Assembly (NCBI GenBank): GCA_963965975.1 | Contig: OZ014411.1 | Span: 13,904,501-13,968,500, forward strand | Origin: Xestospongia bergquistia | Taxonomy: Eukaryota > Porifera > Demospongiae > Haplosclerida > Petrosiidae | Length of the DNA: 64,000 nucleotides | Direction: 5' to 3' | Shown here: positions 49,081 to 59,889 of the stretch, one piece after another | How the letters are laid out: the number at the start of each line of letters is the position of its first letter | Numbering within the stretch: the stretch's first letter is position 1 | Made by a program: the position numbers and the translations under genes | The notes under the pieces: generated by a model | Database searches by the model: none | Seen by the model: only the letters and a program-made list of their open reading frames with translations | Told to the model about the DNA's origin: nothing

Positions 49081-52000
49081 CTCTTTCAGAATATCAACAT
49101 AGTAGGTGCCATATCTGTCCTACTACAGACATTAGCTGAACATTTTAGTGAAAAAACAGTTGGAATTGTACAAAAAGCAATTCAGGTAAGAAGACATTTT
49201 AAATTTTGACAACTAGATCTCCTTCTTTCCATTCCTCCCAAGGCTCTTATTGAGATGTGTGCTGGAAACTTTACAAACCAGGAGGTAGCATTCAAAGGTC
49301 AAATTGTTGACTCAGTTAATATCATTCTTCATTCTAGTACAAGAGTATCTCTGAAGGTTTGTCTTAACAAATGTACTCTGTTCCATAATAGTGTACTACT
49401 CATTACATTGTTCTATTTTTAGGCTGAGGAACTGATAAAGGTTCGTGCATCAACAGTTGAACTTTTGGAAGTTATGTTGGAAGAGACACATGAAAATAGC
49501 AAGGTGTTAGCCAAGGATATTTCACAAGATCTTGATGTTGATGCTGTTTTGAAAACAATGAAAGATTTATATGTATGCATATATATTATATTATATATAG
49601 TAATGATGTATGCACAGATTACTATATATTATATTATATATAGTAATGATGTATGCACAGATTACTATATATTATATTATATATAGTAATGATGTATGCA
49701 CAGATTACTATATATTATATTATATATAGCAATGATTTTTTTTATTTTAGAATACAGCACAGTACTGTGAACAAAGTGAGACTGAGGCAAAACGAGGAAT
49801 GTACAGGTAAGTATGGATGGATGGACAGACAAATTGACAAATAGATGAATGGATGGATGGAATTAAAGTTGATAAATATTTAATGGATGGACGAATGGAA
49901 TTGATAGATAAATAGATGAAACATGTAATATAAAATTCTTTGATAGATGTTATCATGTACTTAAAAAGATTGCTGACTATCTTGGAACATCAGTTGATAG
50001 TTATGGTATATCATCTCTATGTTAAATATTTGATTATGTCATTGCTATATACAGTTGAATTTAAATCTAAACATAGAAGTGATGATGATGTATGGAAACA
50101 TGTCAGTGACTTCTCTCGTAGTATTGAGATCAACTATAAAACTAAAGATAATAAAGAAATATTGACTCGAGTCTATTTCCCTTTTGATCCATCTGTGAGT
50201 ACTTGGATAGATAAATAGATAAATGGATGGATGGATGGATGGACTGATGGACAGTTGGATGAATGAATGAGAGAACAAATGATACAAGTAGATTAAATCA
50301 TAATTTTCATTTTTAGAGAGAATTAACAAAGAATGACAAAAGTGTTATTAAGGATAATATACAACGTGATTCACCCAAAGATAAAGTCAAAGATATTCTT
50401 GAGTGGATGGAATCTGTTAGAAAAAATGTCCAACATAAGGTCAGTCTTTTTAATTAAAGAATTAAACAGTTGTGCAAATATGATCTGTGGTGCATTGTAT
50501 ATTGTGATTTAGCCACATATAAGTGTACCACTTTCTTGGATTGTTGTACTACTATTTTGTAATTTTACCACTTCTGTATCATGATTGTACTGGTTCTTTG
50601 GGATTTTATGGGACATAATCTGGGAAAGTAATGTACTACAAACAATAACAACTTTATTATAATCTGGATATTCCCACTAATGTTTCTTAAGAGAAGTACA
50701 TATATACATTATGAATGTTATGTATCAGCATAGAACAAGGAAATTGGCCATGTGGTAATTGTTAGAAATGGAGTGGAGAGATACAGATACAGGTAGATTC
50801 TAATTGACATGTAATGTAATTGCCTAGAGAAGTCCAAAGTCCAAATAATTACCCAATTGAGTAATATAATATAACTTATTATTGATTTTGTATTTGTCAT
50901 TTTTAGATGTTTGTTAAAAGGACATGGTATTTACGGTGGGTACTCTTTGGATCGTGAGTTGTTTGTCTTTGTATTGATAGTGTTATAATTCTTTATTGTA
51001 CTTTTATTTAGTGATATACGTCACTTTATTCTTGTTTTTTTGACTTTGTTAATGAATGTGTTTGTACTTGCTCTGTTTGAAATACCTGAAGAGTGAGTTA
51101 ACATATATTTTTATATATATTTCTTTTTTTATTATTTTATTTTCTAAAAATTTGCAACATTTCAGTATATCCACCTGTTTGTCTGTTTATTTGTCTGTCT
51201 GTCTGTCTGTTTATTTGTCTATCTGTCTGTCTATCTCTTAGATTGCAATCTAATGTGTTATAATTTTTGTTCATCCATCTCTTTTTTATACATCCATCTG
51301 TCTTGTCTACTATTTCATATATCAATTAACTTTATTATTTATTTATTCATTTATTAACAGTTTTATCCTGTCATTTACAGGTATCAAATAACTAGTGAAA
51401 CTAGTGAACTTACTAATAGTTCTATTAAAGTTATTACTAGTCCTGATATCCCCAAGTGGTACTCACAGTACTTTATCTATATTATGGGAACTTTTCATTT
51501 CATATTGTCTGTCTGGATGTTGATTGAATACTTTGTCCGTGAAAAACCTAATATCTTGTTAAGTTTTCCACTTATATCAAATACTCTGTAAGTTGTTTAA
51601 ACACAGACTTATACCTAAGCTTTAGTTTCAGGTATGAGTCTAATGTTTTTATTAGTTTTAATATTTTTCTGTATCAGCAATACTCTTACACGTCTTGGAC
51701 AAATTCCTATACTACATTTTTAAACAGCATAGGTCTGAGCCTGCAATGACACAACCACTATCCACTAACTTTTATTTAATACATAAATATTATATGATAT
51801 GACCACACTCCTTCAGGTATAACTTTAAGAAATGGCTGGATCGTTATGAGTTTCTTCGACGATTACAAGAGGACATCAACTGTTATCTGTGCAAAGGAAA
51901 ACTGCCTGAATTCAAGAAACCAGTTAGCAGACAGTGTTTTGAAGTTTACTTTATTAGTTTCGGTCCATTGTATCGTATTCTTTTTGTGCTTTGTTCCCTT

Positions 52001-53627
52001 TTGGCTTTGGTAACCTCAGGATATTTATACTGTTGTTGTATCTTATATTTGTTTATGAAAAATGATGTCCTACGTCACGTACTGATTGCTGTAAGACGAA
52101 GTGGTAGGTCCTCTGAAATACATGTACATAATGATACATGTACTTGTACACAGTGATAGATTTATAGGAGTGGCATTATTAGCATTATATTATACCTTTG
52201 TATTGTTACTAGATCTCATTCCAAAACCTGAAACCTATATACTTGAACATACAATGCACAATAGTAGTGAGCCATTCCCATTATTGCAGTATTTCCTAGG
52301 CATCACATCATAAACTTATGCTAAATGAATGAAGACAATATTGTGGGTGTGACAATGAAAAATAACAAACCCTCACCAATTATTCATATGTGTATATGGT
52401 ATACACAAGTATATGTGCATGTACATAGCAAGTACTAAGCATGGCAAACTAGATTTGAGTATATATAATGTATAATCCAAGTTACAAATATAATATACTC
52501 TTTTCTGTATGAATACATGTATCAGTAATTGTAGACATATTCTGTATCAACCATTGTTAATTTTGAACCTACAATCTCATGGTATTGTCATCATTATGAA
52601 TATATATGAATACCACTAAGTTATAGGGGAATTATTATATGTGGATTTAGTACAGACATAGGACACTGTATATTATCTTTTATGCTACAGCTGCTCAGGT
52701 AATATCTGTTGGTTTACTTGGACTTGCCATCTTCTTGATCTATGCTGTGTTGTCGTTTGCATTCTTGCACAACTTTTTCAACCCCTATGACATGGATTAC
52801 AACCTATTCTGTAATACATTAATACAATGCTCTGTCACTGTCATACGTGAAGGACTACTAGATACTCTAGGAGCTGTAAGTAGATTTTTTAATGTTTGCT
52901 TTAAGTCATAATAACTTCAGCTTCAACTATCACATAATTTTGTTATTTTGTCATTGTAGACACTACCTCTTCGATATGTTGGTCAAAGTAACGATCCATC
53001 TTTTACGATTTATTGGACCAGAACTATTTTTGATGTTACATTTTTCATTATTGTGACTACACTGGGCTTGAATATTGTGGTAGCCATCTTGGTTGATCGA
53101 TTTTCAGAATTGAGAAGTGAAAGGGTGAGAAATGATATGGAAAAATGGATGGATGAATAGATAAATAATAGATACATGCAGATAGATGGACAGAAGATCA
53201 AGCTGGTTAGAAGGTAACTAATATCTTTTTTTAGGATGAGATAAAAAAGGACAAACTGAAATACTGTTTTATATGTGGAATTGATAATGACATGTTTGAA
53301 CGCAAAGCTAAGGTATTCACAACTGAGATAGTCTATAATTTATTGTAAATGTTAAATTACAGGGATTTCATGATCATGTTCTTAATGATCATAACATGTG
53401 GAACTATATCTATTTTGTGCTCCATTTGGACTCGGTGTACACCAACAATCACAATGCATTGGAGAAATATGTCTATGACAATGTAAAAAAATTTTATTGC
53501 CTCTTTGTCATTTTTCCTATTCTTCATCATTTTTCAGATCCAGGAACGTACCATTGGTTTCTTCCCTCTTCATATGGCAAAGGTATTGAATGGAACAGTT
53601 GATGCTACCTCTGTTCAGCCTTCATAG
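37542..53627 (+). CDS. Inositol 1,4,5-trisphosphate receptor-like Ca2+ release channel
   Basis: About 60 short exons from ATG 37542 (MASDPIYESDIILLYCSEAE then GFVFAQ) to TAG 53625-53627; AATAAA at 53677. N-terminal trefoil/suppressor exons run to 39160, then a 200-base gap. MIR-type exons 39520-40349 (CRIKHLPTQQYLAVIQKG, YVEIRHVHSGKNLVLQ) follow, then RIH-like helical exons from 40439 onward and a long central region. The channel lies at about 50910-53124 with six hydrophobic segments (FILVFLTLLMNVFVLALF; FIYIMGTFHFILSVWMLI; ILFVLCSLLALVTSG; VISVGLLGLAIFLIYAVLSF; pore; FDVTFFIIVTTLGLNIVVAI). The C-terminus keeps CFICG...H....HNMWNYI and the RT.GFFP ending typical of IP3 receptors. Such channels release Ca2+ from the ER as tetramers. 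The pore filter is non-canonical (see findings). My rough length estimate is 2,200-2,500 aa. The gap removes at least one exon. Confidence 0.9.
39246..39445. other. Assembly gap (200 N)
   Basis: Run of exactly 200 N, probably a placeholder of nominal size. It falls between the exon ending at 39160 and the coding remnant IKEEVISE at 39446-39470, so part of the N-terminal ligand-binding half of the channel is missing. Confidence 1.
39865..39901 (+). other. 37-nt intron in the channel gene
   Basis: Reading through gives a stop (WPTKES*). Removing gtaacaag...ttctgtag joins VVFFDR to LTLKKIAAGQPKNPEVTFSL in frame, which then runs to the donor after VEG at 39976. GT and AG ends are both present. 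Confidence 0.7.
42624..42647. repeat. (GT)n microsatellite in channel-gene intron
   Basis: About twelve GT units between two channel-gene exons. Confidence 0.95.
47307..47670. mobile_element. TIR element with direct repeats in channel-gene intron
   Basis: A 364-bp insert bounded by ACATCTGT at 47299-47306 and 47671-47678. Inverted ends ACGGAAGCC..CAG...GGACATTCCAATTCC match over about 30 bp with few differences. It is richer in GC than its surroundings. If the ends are extended to GTACGG/CCGTAC, the duplication shrinks to ATCT. An 8-bp duplication would suggest hAT. The 87-aa ORF inside is not a known transposase. Confidence 0.7.
48095..48235. repeat. GGAT/GAATG-type degenerate tetranucleotide repeat
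   Basis: Imperfect ATGGATGGATGAATGGATAG array in an intron of the channel gene; similar arrays occur at 41850-42055 (complementary strand), 49806-49900, 50205-50275 and 53130-53190. Confidence 0.85.
49029..49086. repeat. (CT)n microsatellite
   Basis: TCTCTC tract of about 45 bases forming the polypyrimidine part of the acceptor for the exon beginning at 49091. Confidence 0.95.
49573..49735. repeat. Four tandem ~54-bp repeats in channel-gene intron
   Basis: Unit TATATTATATTATATATAGT plus AATGATGTATGCACAGATTACTA repeated about three and a half times between the exon ending at 49572 and the next acceptor near 49750. Confidence 0.85.
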
Positions 53628-53689
53628 ACAGTATTATTCCCAGCCTTATAACTTTCTAATAATAATACTAAGTGAAAATAAAGTTTTGT

Positions 53690-54500
53690 TATCCTATATC
53701 TCTAGACCTTTTATAAAATTATAGATTAGTTATAATTACATTTTTGATGTGCTTTTTTTCATAGATACAGGCTATTGTCTTTAAGCCATTACATATAATC
53801 TTATGATGTTAACTTTGTTCTCAAATTAACAACAAAACAACTGATAGACATTCTTATTTCTACAAAAATATTGCTCTTTGCTCATCATAGTAAATCAATA
53901 GCTATAGATGTCTAATCATATGCCAATCATCATCTATATAATTTATATCTACATGTATTAGTACTACATTATCTACATGTACATGTAGTATAATCTTGTT
54001 TTAATATCTATAAGATATAAGTAAATAATATTACTAGCTATTCACAACATGCTACAGATTTAATCATATAACAAAACAGTTTGCTTTCAAAAGTCTATAA
54101 CTATAATGAGAAAGAACAGAACAATTGATTTCTTTATTCTATAGCTGTTTAAACTACTGCATGTAACCACGACATAGTTAATTGACTCCCAACATAATTT
54201 GTTAAGACAAAAATTAACCTTGCACAGGAAACAATAATTATAGATATTTAGTAAACATACATTTGTTGGTTGCTTCAATCTGCATTCATAGAAACAGGCA
54301 TTATAATGCTATCAGAGCTTGCAGCGTTCCTTTCTCTTCTTGTCACTATCATTGCATGTGCCGAATGGGATTTCTGTGAAAATGCATGGTAAGCTTTTTA
54401 ATATTCAGAACTGTTATGTATACAGAATCCATTTTGAGTTCTTCCTAGATATTAAAGACATTGAGCAATATCTAGTTATCAATGCAAACTGTATCAATAG
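53690..54500. other. Intergenic, with a possible short signal-peptide reading
   Basis: AT-rich spacer between the channel gene and the Ginger element. On the plus strand near 54308 LSELAAFLSLLVTIIACAEW could begin a secreted-protein exon ending at a donor near 54388 (CATGgtaagc), now separated from any downstream exon by the transposon at 54504. Weak. Confidence 0.3.
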
Positions 54501-54503
54501 CTC

Positions 54504-57500
54504 TGTCACGAAAAATTTGGTCCGGGTGCAAAATTTGGACCTAGGACCAAATTTGGCAACAAAAAGTCTGCAAAATTAATTCCGCCTTGCAATATTTGGA
54601 CCCAGGCGTCTCAGACTGTATAACTTGGTAAAGAGAAGTGGAATTTGACACATACAAATTGATTTATCACTTCTTATGTTGTATGTACTTAAATGGAGAG
54701 CTTTAGCCACCTGGTGAAGTTTTCAAAGTGTCAAAAAAGCGATGTCACAGCAGAGAGAAGATGGGAACCTGACAGAGGAAGCAATAAACTACATAGAAAT
54801 GGAACTTATGGCTCAGATTGTTCCGCTAACAGGAAGAGAAGCATTAGGAAAAAGGCTGGCAAACTAGCAATGAAAGAAGGAGAAGTGTACTATGAGAAGA
54901 AACCAGGACAAGTTTGTATTATTTTCTCAGTTTTTTTTTTATTGTCTTAAAATAATTTATGATAATATTTCTGTTTTCAGTGGGTGAGGTATCTACGATC
55001 AGAGACTGAAAAGTTACGAATTGTGCGTTGTTGCCATGCTGACCCAACATCTGGACATCTTGGTGAAAAAAAGACCTATAATAGAATTATTGAGAGATTT
55101 ACATGGAAAGGAGTCATGAAAGATGTGAAGCAAGTTGTAAGTGATGTGTTTTTCTTAATTATAAGTTGTACTGTGACTTATTGTAGGTATCTGCATGTGA
55201 TGAGTGTCAAAGAACAAGAGACAAGTTGACAACTACAAGACCAGAGCTACACCCTATACCAGTTCATTCCCCATGGTACCACATCGGAATTGATTTTATT
55301 GGACCATTGTCGCCTGTGTCTCAATCAGGAAATCGATATATTTTAACAATTAGTGATTATTTGACAAAATGGGTCACAGCAGCTGCTTTACCAACAAAAG
55401 AGGCTGTAGGAGTGGCTTATGAGTTGTTGAAGGTAGACAGATCAATATTTTAAACAGTGGTAATGATCCATTCCTTTACTAGGTTTTTATGACAATGGGT
55501 CTCCCAAGAATTATAACATCAGATCAAGGGAGAGAGTTTAGAAATGTTTTAAATGGAGAACTAATGAGAAAACTCAACATCAAACATCACTTAACCACTC
55601 CATATCACCCACAGGTCAGAATTCACATTTAAGTTAACTATAATTAACTAAGATTCTGTATTTATTTGTTCTTAGGCTAACGGTTTAGATGAACGATTTA
55701 ACCAAACTCTACAGAGAATGCTTATTAAGTTTTGCCATAACAACAAAAATACCTGGGATGAATATCTAAATAGCTGTATTTTTGCCTATAACACTTCCAG
55801 TTATCTGAGAATCATCAGCAAACTGTTTTGATATTGACTGCTTTCTTTCTATCCAGGCATGAATCTTCACTGTATTCACCGTTTGAAGTAATGTTTGGTC
55901 GTAAACCTGTTTTGCCTATAGATATAAACGAAAAACAGACCAAAGCAGACATACCAGATTTAGACAAGCAGTGTAATATGGAAGAAGTTGTTAGTAAGCT
56001 TACAGTGGAACGATTATGTGTCTTTAAGAAAGTCAAGGAAAATATTTGTAAAGCCCAGAGTAAGCAAAAAAGGCTTTATGACCAAAAACATGCCATTCCC
56101 ATTGCATTTGAGGTATGCATTTTGTGTATGTAAACAGTGGACTATCTTTACTATTATTAGGTTGGTGCAAATGTACTTATGAAAGACTTCAGAAGAAAAA
56201 AGAGGAAGGGAGGGAAGCTAGATTATAAGTGGAAAGGACCTTATGAAATAACAGATTGTCTTGGGAAAGGTTTCTATAAGCTAAAACTTTCAAGTAATAA
56301 TGATTGCCATGTTTGAACTTATTGACTTTTTTGTATTAGGTCAGGACAATGTCATTGTTAAGAGAGTGAATGGAGCTCATCTAAGGCTGTATAAAATGCC
56401 AGTTGAAGGTTCATCATCGAGTCTTTCCAATTCAATTCCATCAAATCCATCACACTCGTCTTCAACTTGCTCACTTCAATTAACTCCAATAAACTCAAAC
56501 TCATCACCATATTCACCTCAAACACCTCCAATAAACTTGTCACAGCAGACTAATAAACAAGATGGTAAAGGAAGACATGATAAAAGAAGCTTATCATTTG
56601 CTTCACTATTAGCTCTTTATCAATAGAGTGTGTGGACCTAACAAACAAGGAAGATGTCCCCACAATATATTGGATACAAGAATTAACATTGTTTCCATCA
56701 GACAAAAATTCATTGATCAATGGTAGCTGGCTGAGTGATGCACTCATCACTGCTGGACAGAAACTTCTGAAAGATGCCTATCCACACATTGGTGGACTTC
56801 AACCCACTATATTGGGGATGACATTGGCATTTGAAGTGCAGAGGAAACAATTTGTACAAGTACTTCACATCAATGAAAATCACTGGGTCACTGCTAGTAA
56901 TATTGGCTGTCCTGTTGCAACTGTTGATATATTTGACTCTATGCGATGTACTAGACTATCATTTAGAGCCAAGGCACAGATTGCAGCAATGCTGTTCACA
57001 GACCAACCTGAAATAACTGTGCGTTTTCAGCCAGTTCAACTACAACATGGTACAAGTGATTGTGGGGTTTTTTCATTGGCTTTTGCCACATCTCTTTGCG
57101 GTGGACAAACCCCAACACAAATAACCTACATTCAACATCAATTGAGGGACCACCTTTGTCACTGTCCTGAAAATAAGACAATTACCCCTTTCCCTTGTCA
57201 GCAGCAAAGAAAGAAAGCAAAGCAATATGTTGCTGATATGAAATTCAGAGTATACTGCAAGTGTCGTCAACCAGAAGAGGGTAGAATGATTGAGTGCAAA
57301 GACTGCAAAGAATGGTATCATGAAGATTGTGTTGAAGTCCCAAGTGTCATTTGGCAGACCAACAGTCACATATCATGGATATGTGACTCTTGTATAAAAA
57401 CTCTTAATTAATTGTAACATTACCTATATAATATAACCTATAATTACATAACTTGTACTGACTTTATTTAGATTAAATGCTAAATCTTATTATAATCAGA

Positions 57501-57733
57501 TCAAATTGGACTTGGGACCAAGTCTTGCTGCCAAAAGTAGACCTAGGTCCAAATTTTGTTGCAAAAAGTGGACCTATCTCTAGGAACAAATTTTGCAATA
57601 TAGGTCCAAATTAGGCAGCAAAATTTGGTCCTAGGTCCAAATTTAACTTGCATAAATTGGACCTAGGTCCAAATTTTGCATGCAAAAATTGGACCTAGGT
57701 CCAATTTTAACTAGGAACAAATTTTCCATGACA
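54504..57733 (+). mobile_element. Ginger1-type DNA transposon, near intact
   Basis: A 3230-bp element flanked by the 4-bp duplication GCTC (54500-54503 and 57734-57737). Ends TGTCACGAAAAATTTGGTCC and, inverted, TGTCATGGAAAATTTGTTCC. Subterminal regions are packed with copies of the palindrome TTGGACCTAGGTCCAA and variants (54509-54610 and 57505-57720). The interior encodes one multi-exon gene with a gypsy-like integrase and no reverse transcriptase or LTR. TGT ends, 4-bp duplication and an integrase-Ulp1-PHD product together match the Ginger1 group of DNA transposons (established family knowledge). Confidence 0.85.
54693..57411 (+). CDS. Ginger transposase: H2C2-DDE integrase, GPY/F, Ulp1 protease, PHD finger
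   Basis: Exons: 54693-54911, 54981-55136, 55187-55432, 55483-55614, 55676-55799, 55857-56112, 56161-56293, 56340-56564, 56627-57411. Motifs in order: zinc-binding H...H...CDEC (CCHADPTSGH, SACDECQ), DDE residues in GIDFIGPL, TSDQGREF and NGLDERFNQ, the GPY/F module (LDYKWKGPYEITD), a Ser/Pro linker, a Ulp1/C48 cysteine protease with His (NENHWVTA), Asp (VDIFDS) and Cys (GTSDCGVFSLAF), then a C4HC3 PHD finger (YCKC...CKDCKEWYHEDC...WICDSC) and stop at 57411. The junction 55799/55857 is off by one base if AYNTS is to join HESSLYSPFEVMFGR, so either a 32-nt intron (55825-55856) is used or there is a single lesion. The N-terminal exon is uncertain. Acts on the element's own termini in the nucleus. 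Confidence 0.8.
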
Positions 57734-57891
57734 GCTCACTTGAATTTCATGGCAAAAAGAAATAAAATCAGTCTGATTCGACAAAGTCATTGTTCAATAT
57801 GACTGTGTCCCAACACTTGTGCAGGCAATTGATTGGTCAGTAGATAATACATGTGCAGCCATGATCTTTTAAAAGTTTAAAAAAGAAAAAA

Positions 57892-58009
57892 GTCTGCAGC
57901 ACCAGCAATTCCCGGGCGGTCTCCCATCCCAGTACTACGCTGGCCCGACGTTGCTTGACTTCAGTGTTCAGATGGGAACTGGTGCTTTCAACGTGGTATG
58001 GCCGCAGAC
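57892..58009 (-). rRNA. 5S rRNA gene
   Basis: A 118-nt copy on the minus strand. The 5' GTCTGCGGCC and 3' GCTGCAGAC ends pair as helix I. Internal blocks (GTTGAAAGCACCAGTTCCCA, AAGTCAAGCAACGTCGGGCC, GATGGGAGACCGCCCGGGAA) match eukaryotic 5S, including the internal control region for TFIIIA/Pol III. Runs of T follow the 3' end (TTTTTT at 57891-57886). One base in the A-box region differs from the other copies (AAGTCAAGC instead of AAGTTAAGC). Confidence 0.93.
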
Positions 58010-58275
58010 AAGGATTAAGGAAAGAAACAGATATTTATGTCAGTGTGTGTACCTGTTCATGGTGATCTAATGGACTGGGCATTATCTAACAACATTACAG
58101 GTCGATATATCTCTGGTTAAAATAAACGGTGTATCTTTCTTGTTGCATATGATTCCATCAAAACAAGGAGCACAATTAATCATTACGCTTTTGCCTCTTA
58201 CGTTGTATTTTTTAAAAGTCATCTTAATTAATACTTTTTTCAACAGGTATTGGTAAAAAAAAGTTAGAAAAAGAA

Positions 58276-58336
58276 GTTTGCAGCACCAGCAATTCCCGGG
58301 TTGTCTCCCATCCCAGTACAAAGCTGTCCTGTGGTC
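58276..58336 (-). pseudogene. Truncated 5S rRNA 3' fragment
   Basis: Retains about 45 nt of the 5S 3' end (GATGGGAGAC, CCCGGGAATTGCTGGTGCTG), then diverges after GTACTG. The 5' part is missing, so no transcription is expected. Confidence 0.85.
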
Positions 58337-58479
58337 TTAAAACAAAACGGTATGTCTTTCTTGTTGTATATGATTCCATCAAAACATCAAGAAGCACAAT
58401 TAATCATTAAGCTTTTGCCTCTTACGTTGTATTTCTACAAAAATCGAAAAAAATGTATTGGTAAAAAAAAGTTAAGGAA

Positions 58480-58597
58480 GTCTGCAGCACCAACAATTCC
58501 CAGGCGGTCTCCCATCCCAGTACTACGTTGGCCCGACGTTGCTTAACTTCAGTGTTCAGATGGGAACTGGTGCTTTCAACGTGGTATGGCCGCAGAC
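58480..58597 (-). rRNA. 5S rRNA gene (variant)
   Basis: Full 118-nt copy. Carries three differences in the 3' half relative to 59609-59726 (GGCCAACGTAGT, GCCTGGGAATTG, TTGGTGCTG). T-run terminator about 20 nt downstream. The upstream 80 bp are nearly identical to those of the 57892 copy, so the two arose by local duplication of a roughly 590-bp unit. Confidence 0.9.
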
Positions 58598-58731
58598 AGG
58601 GATTAAGGAAAGAAACAGATATTTATGTCAGTGTGTGTACATGTTCATGGTGATCTAATGGACTGGGCATTATCTAACAACATTACAGGTCTAAAAATGA
58701 TTTATGATGGTAAAAAAGGTTTAAAGGGGAA

Positions 58732-58849
58732 GTCTGCAGCACCAGCAATTCCCGGGCGGTCTCCCATCCCAGTACTACGCTGGCCCGATGTTGCTTAACT
58801 TCAGTGTTCAGATGGGAACTGGTGCTTTCAACGTGGTATGGCCGCAGAC
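58732..58849 (-). rRNA. 5S rRNA gene
   Basis: Full 118-nt copy, one substitution (CATCGGGCC for CGTCGGGCC) relative to 59609-59726. A T6 tract lies about 18 nt past the 3' end. The upstream flank differs from the previous two copies and resembles those of the 13258 and 59757 fragments. Confidence 0.92.
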
Positions 58850-58899
58850 AGTAATCAATGAAAACAAACAGATATTTATGTCACTGTGATTGTATTGGT

Positions 58900-59470
58900 C
58901 TAACAAGCAGTACTCTTGTCCATTAGCTAAATATCCAAATATTATATTCTACCAATCAGGTTTTTTAGAAACCTTAATATGAATCTTAAATCTATTAAAC
59001 TACTACCTGTCAGTAGAACTGGTCCTCAGTCTGTCATAGAGAACTTGCTTACAAACTATGCAATTGGTACTACAAACATAAAAATAGCAAAGACAATTTC
59101 ATAAAATATTATTAGCATTAATTATCAATTTATTGATAATTTATTAACTGGCTTAACAAGTTTGACTGGTTTATTATTTGTTTATTAGACTGATGGTACC
59201 TTTCTTATAGCTATTTTCATGTACTTCCAATAATACAGCTGTTGTTACATTCACTTGCTGGAAACCTGTTCTATTGACTTTTATAGTACCTGCTATTTGG
59301 CATGGATTTTTTCCTGAATACTAAGTGACATTTGTTTATATATTACTGCTGACAATAGCTGGTTGAAAAGTATTTTATAACATCAAAATTGTTAATGTCT
59401 CTCCCCATCTCTCTCTCAGATTTGTAGGTTGATTAGGCATTATTTCCAAAGTTCACCTTTATGATATGAT
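58900..59470 (+). pseudogene. MBOAT exon fragment, copy 2
   Basis: Homologous to 13390-13910. 59239-59345 reads VVTFTCWKPVLLTFIVPAIW then HGFFPEY-stop-VTF with the same TAA as the other copies. There is an acceptor-like CTCTCTCTCAG at 59420. The repeat directly adjoins the 5S copy at 58732-58849, as at 13258. Confidence 0.5.
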
Positions 59471-59608
59471 ATTGTGACTACGAGTATGTTAACAATTATA
59501 ATTTAGCTTTTGCCTCTTAGTTTTGTATTTTAAATACATTTTAATTATTACTATTTTCATAAAAAATTGAAGAAAAAAAGTGAATGGGTTTGTAGAAGAA
59601 AAAAGAAA

Positions 59609-59726
59609 GTCTGCAGCACCAGCAATTCCCGGGCGGTCTCCCATCCCAGTACTACGCTGGCCCGACGTTGCTTAACTTCAGTGTTCAGATGGGAACTGGT
59701 GCTTTCAACGTGGTATGGCCGCAGAC
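59609..59726 (-). rRNA. 5S rRNA gene (consensus copy)
   Basis: Full 118-nt copy that matches the majority base at every position where the other copies differ; the best candidate for a functional gene here. The 3' end is followed by TTTCTTTTTTC. Confidence 0.93.
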
Positions 59727-59756
59727 AACAAATAACGCGAAGAAACAGATATTTAT

Positions 59757-59816
59757 GTTGCTTAACTTCAGTGTTCAGATGGGAACTGGTGCTTTCAACG
59801 TGGTATGGCCGCAGAC
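59757..59816 (-). pseudogene. 5' half of a 5S rRNA gene
   Basis: The first 60 nt of 5S (GTCTGCGGCC to AAGTTAAGCAAC) are exact, then the homology stops. It lies 30 bp from the full copy at 59609-59726 and looks like a tandem partial duplication. Confidence 0.9.
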
Positions 59817-59889
59817 AGTTATCACTGCAAATAAACAGATGTTTATATCAGTGTCATTGCATCGGTCTAACAAGCAGTGTTCCACTAAC

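Noticed and set aside
52164..52313. Hydrophobic reading VALLALYYTFVLLLDLIP as another transmembrane exon of the channel
   Set aside because: The exon ending RRSG (near 52104) joins in phase to 52691 (AAQVISVGLLGL), which matches the family order; this segment ends in a stop and has no family counterpart.
54981..56293. Integrase gene as part of a gypsy LTR retrotransposon or retrovirus
   Set aside because: No reverse transcriptase, gag or LTRs; instead TIRs with a 4-bp target duplication and a Ulp1-PHD C-terminus, which fits Ginger1.
57892..58849. 5S-derived SINE (SINE3-type) family
   Set aside because: Full-length copies keep the whole 5S with helix I pairing and T-run terminators and no common 3' tail or A-rich end; local gene duplication explains them better.
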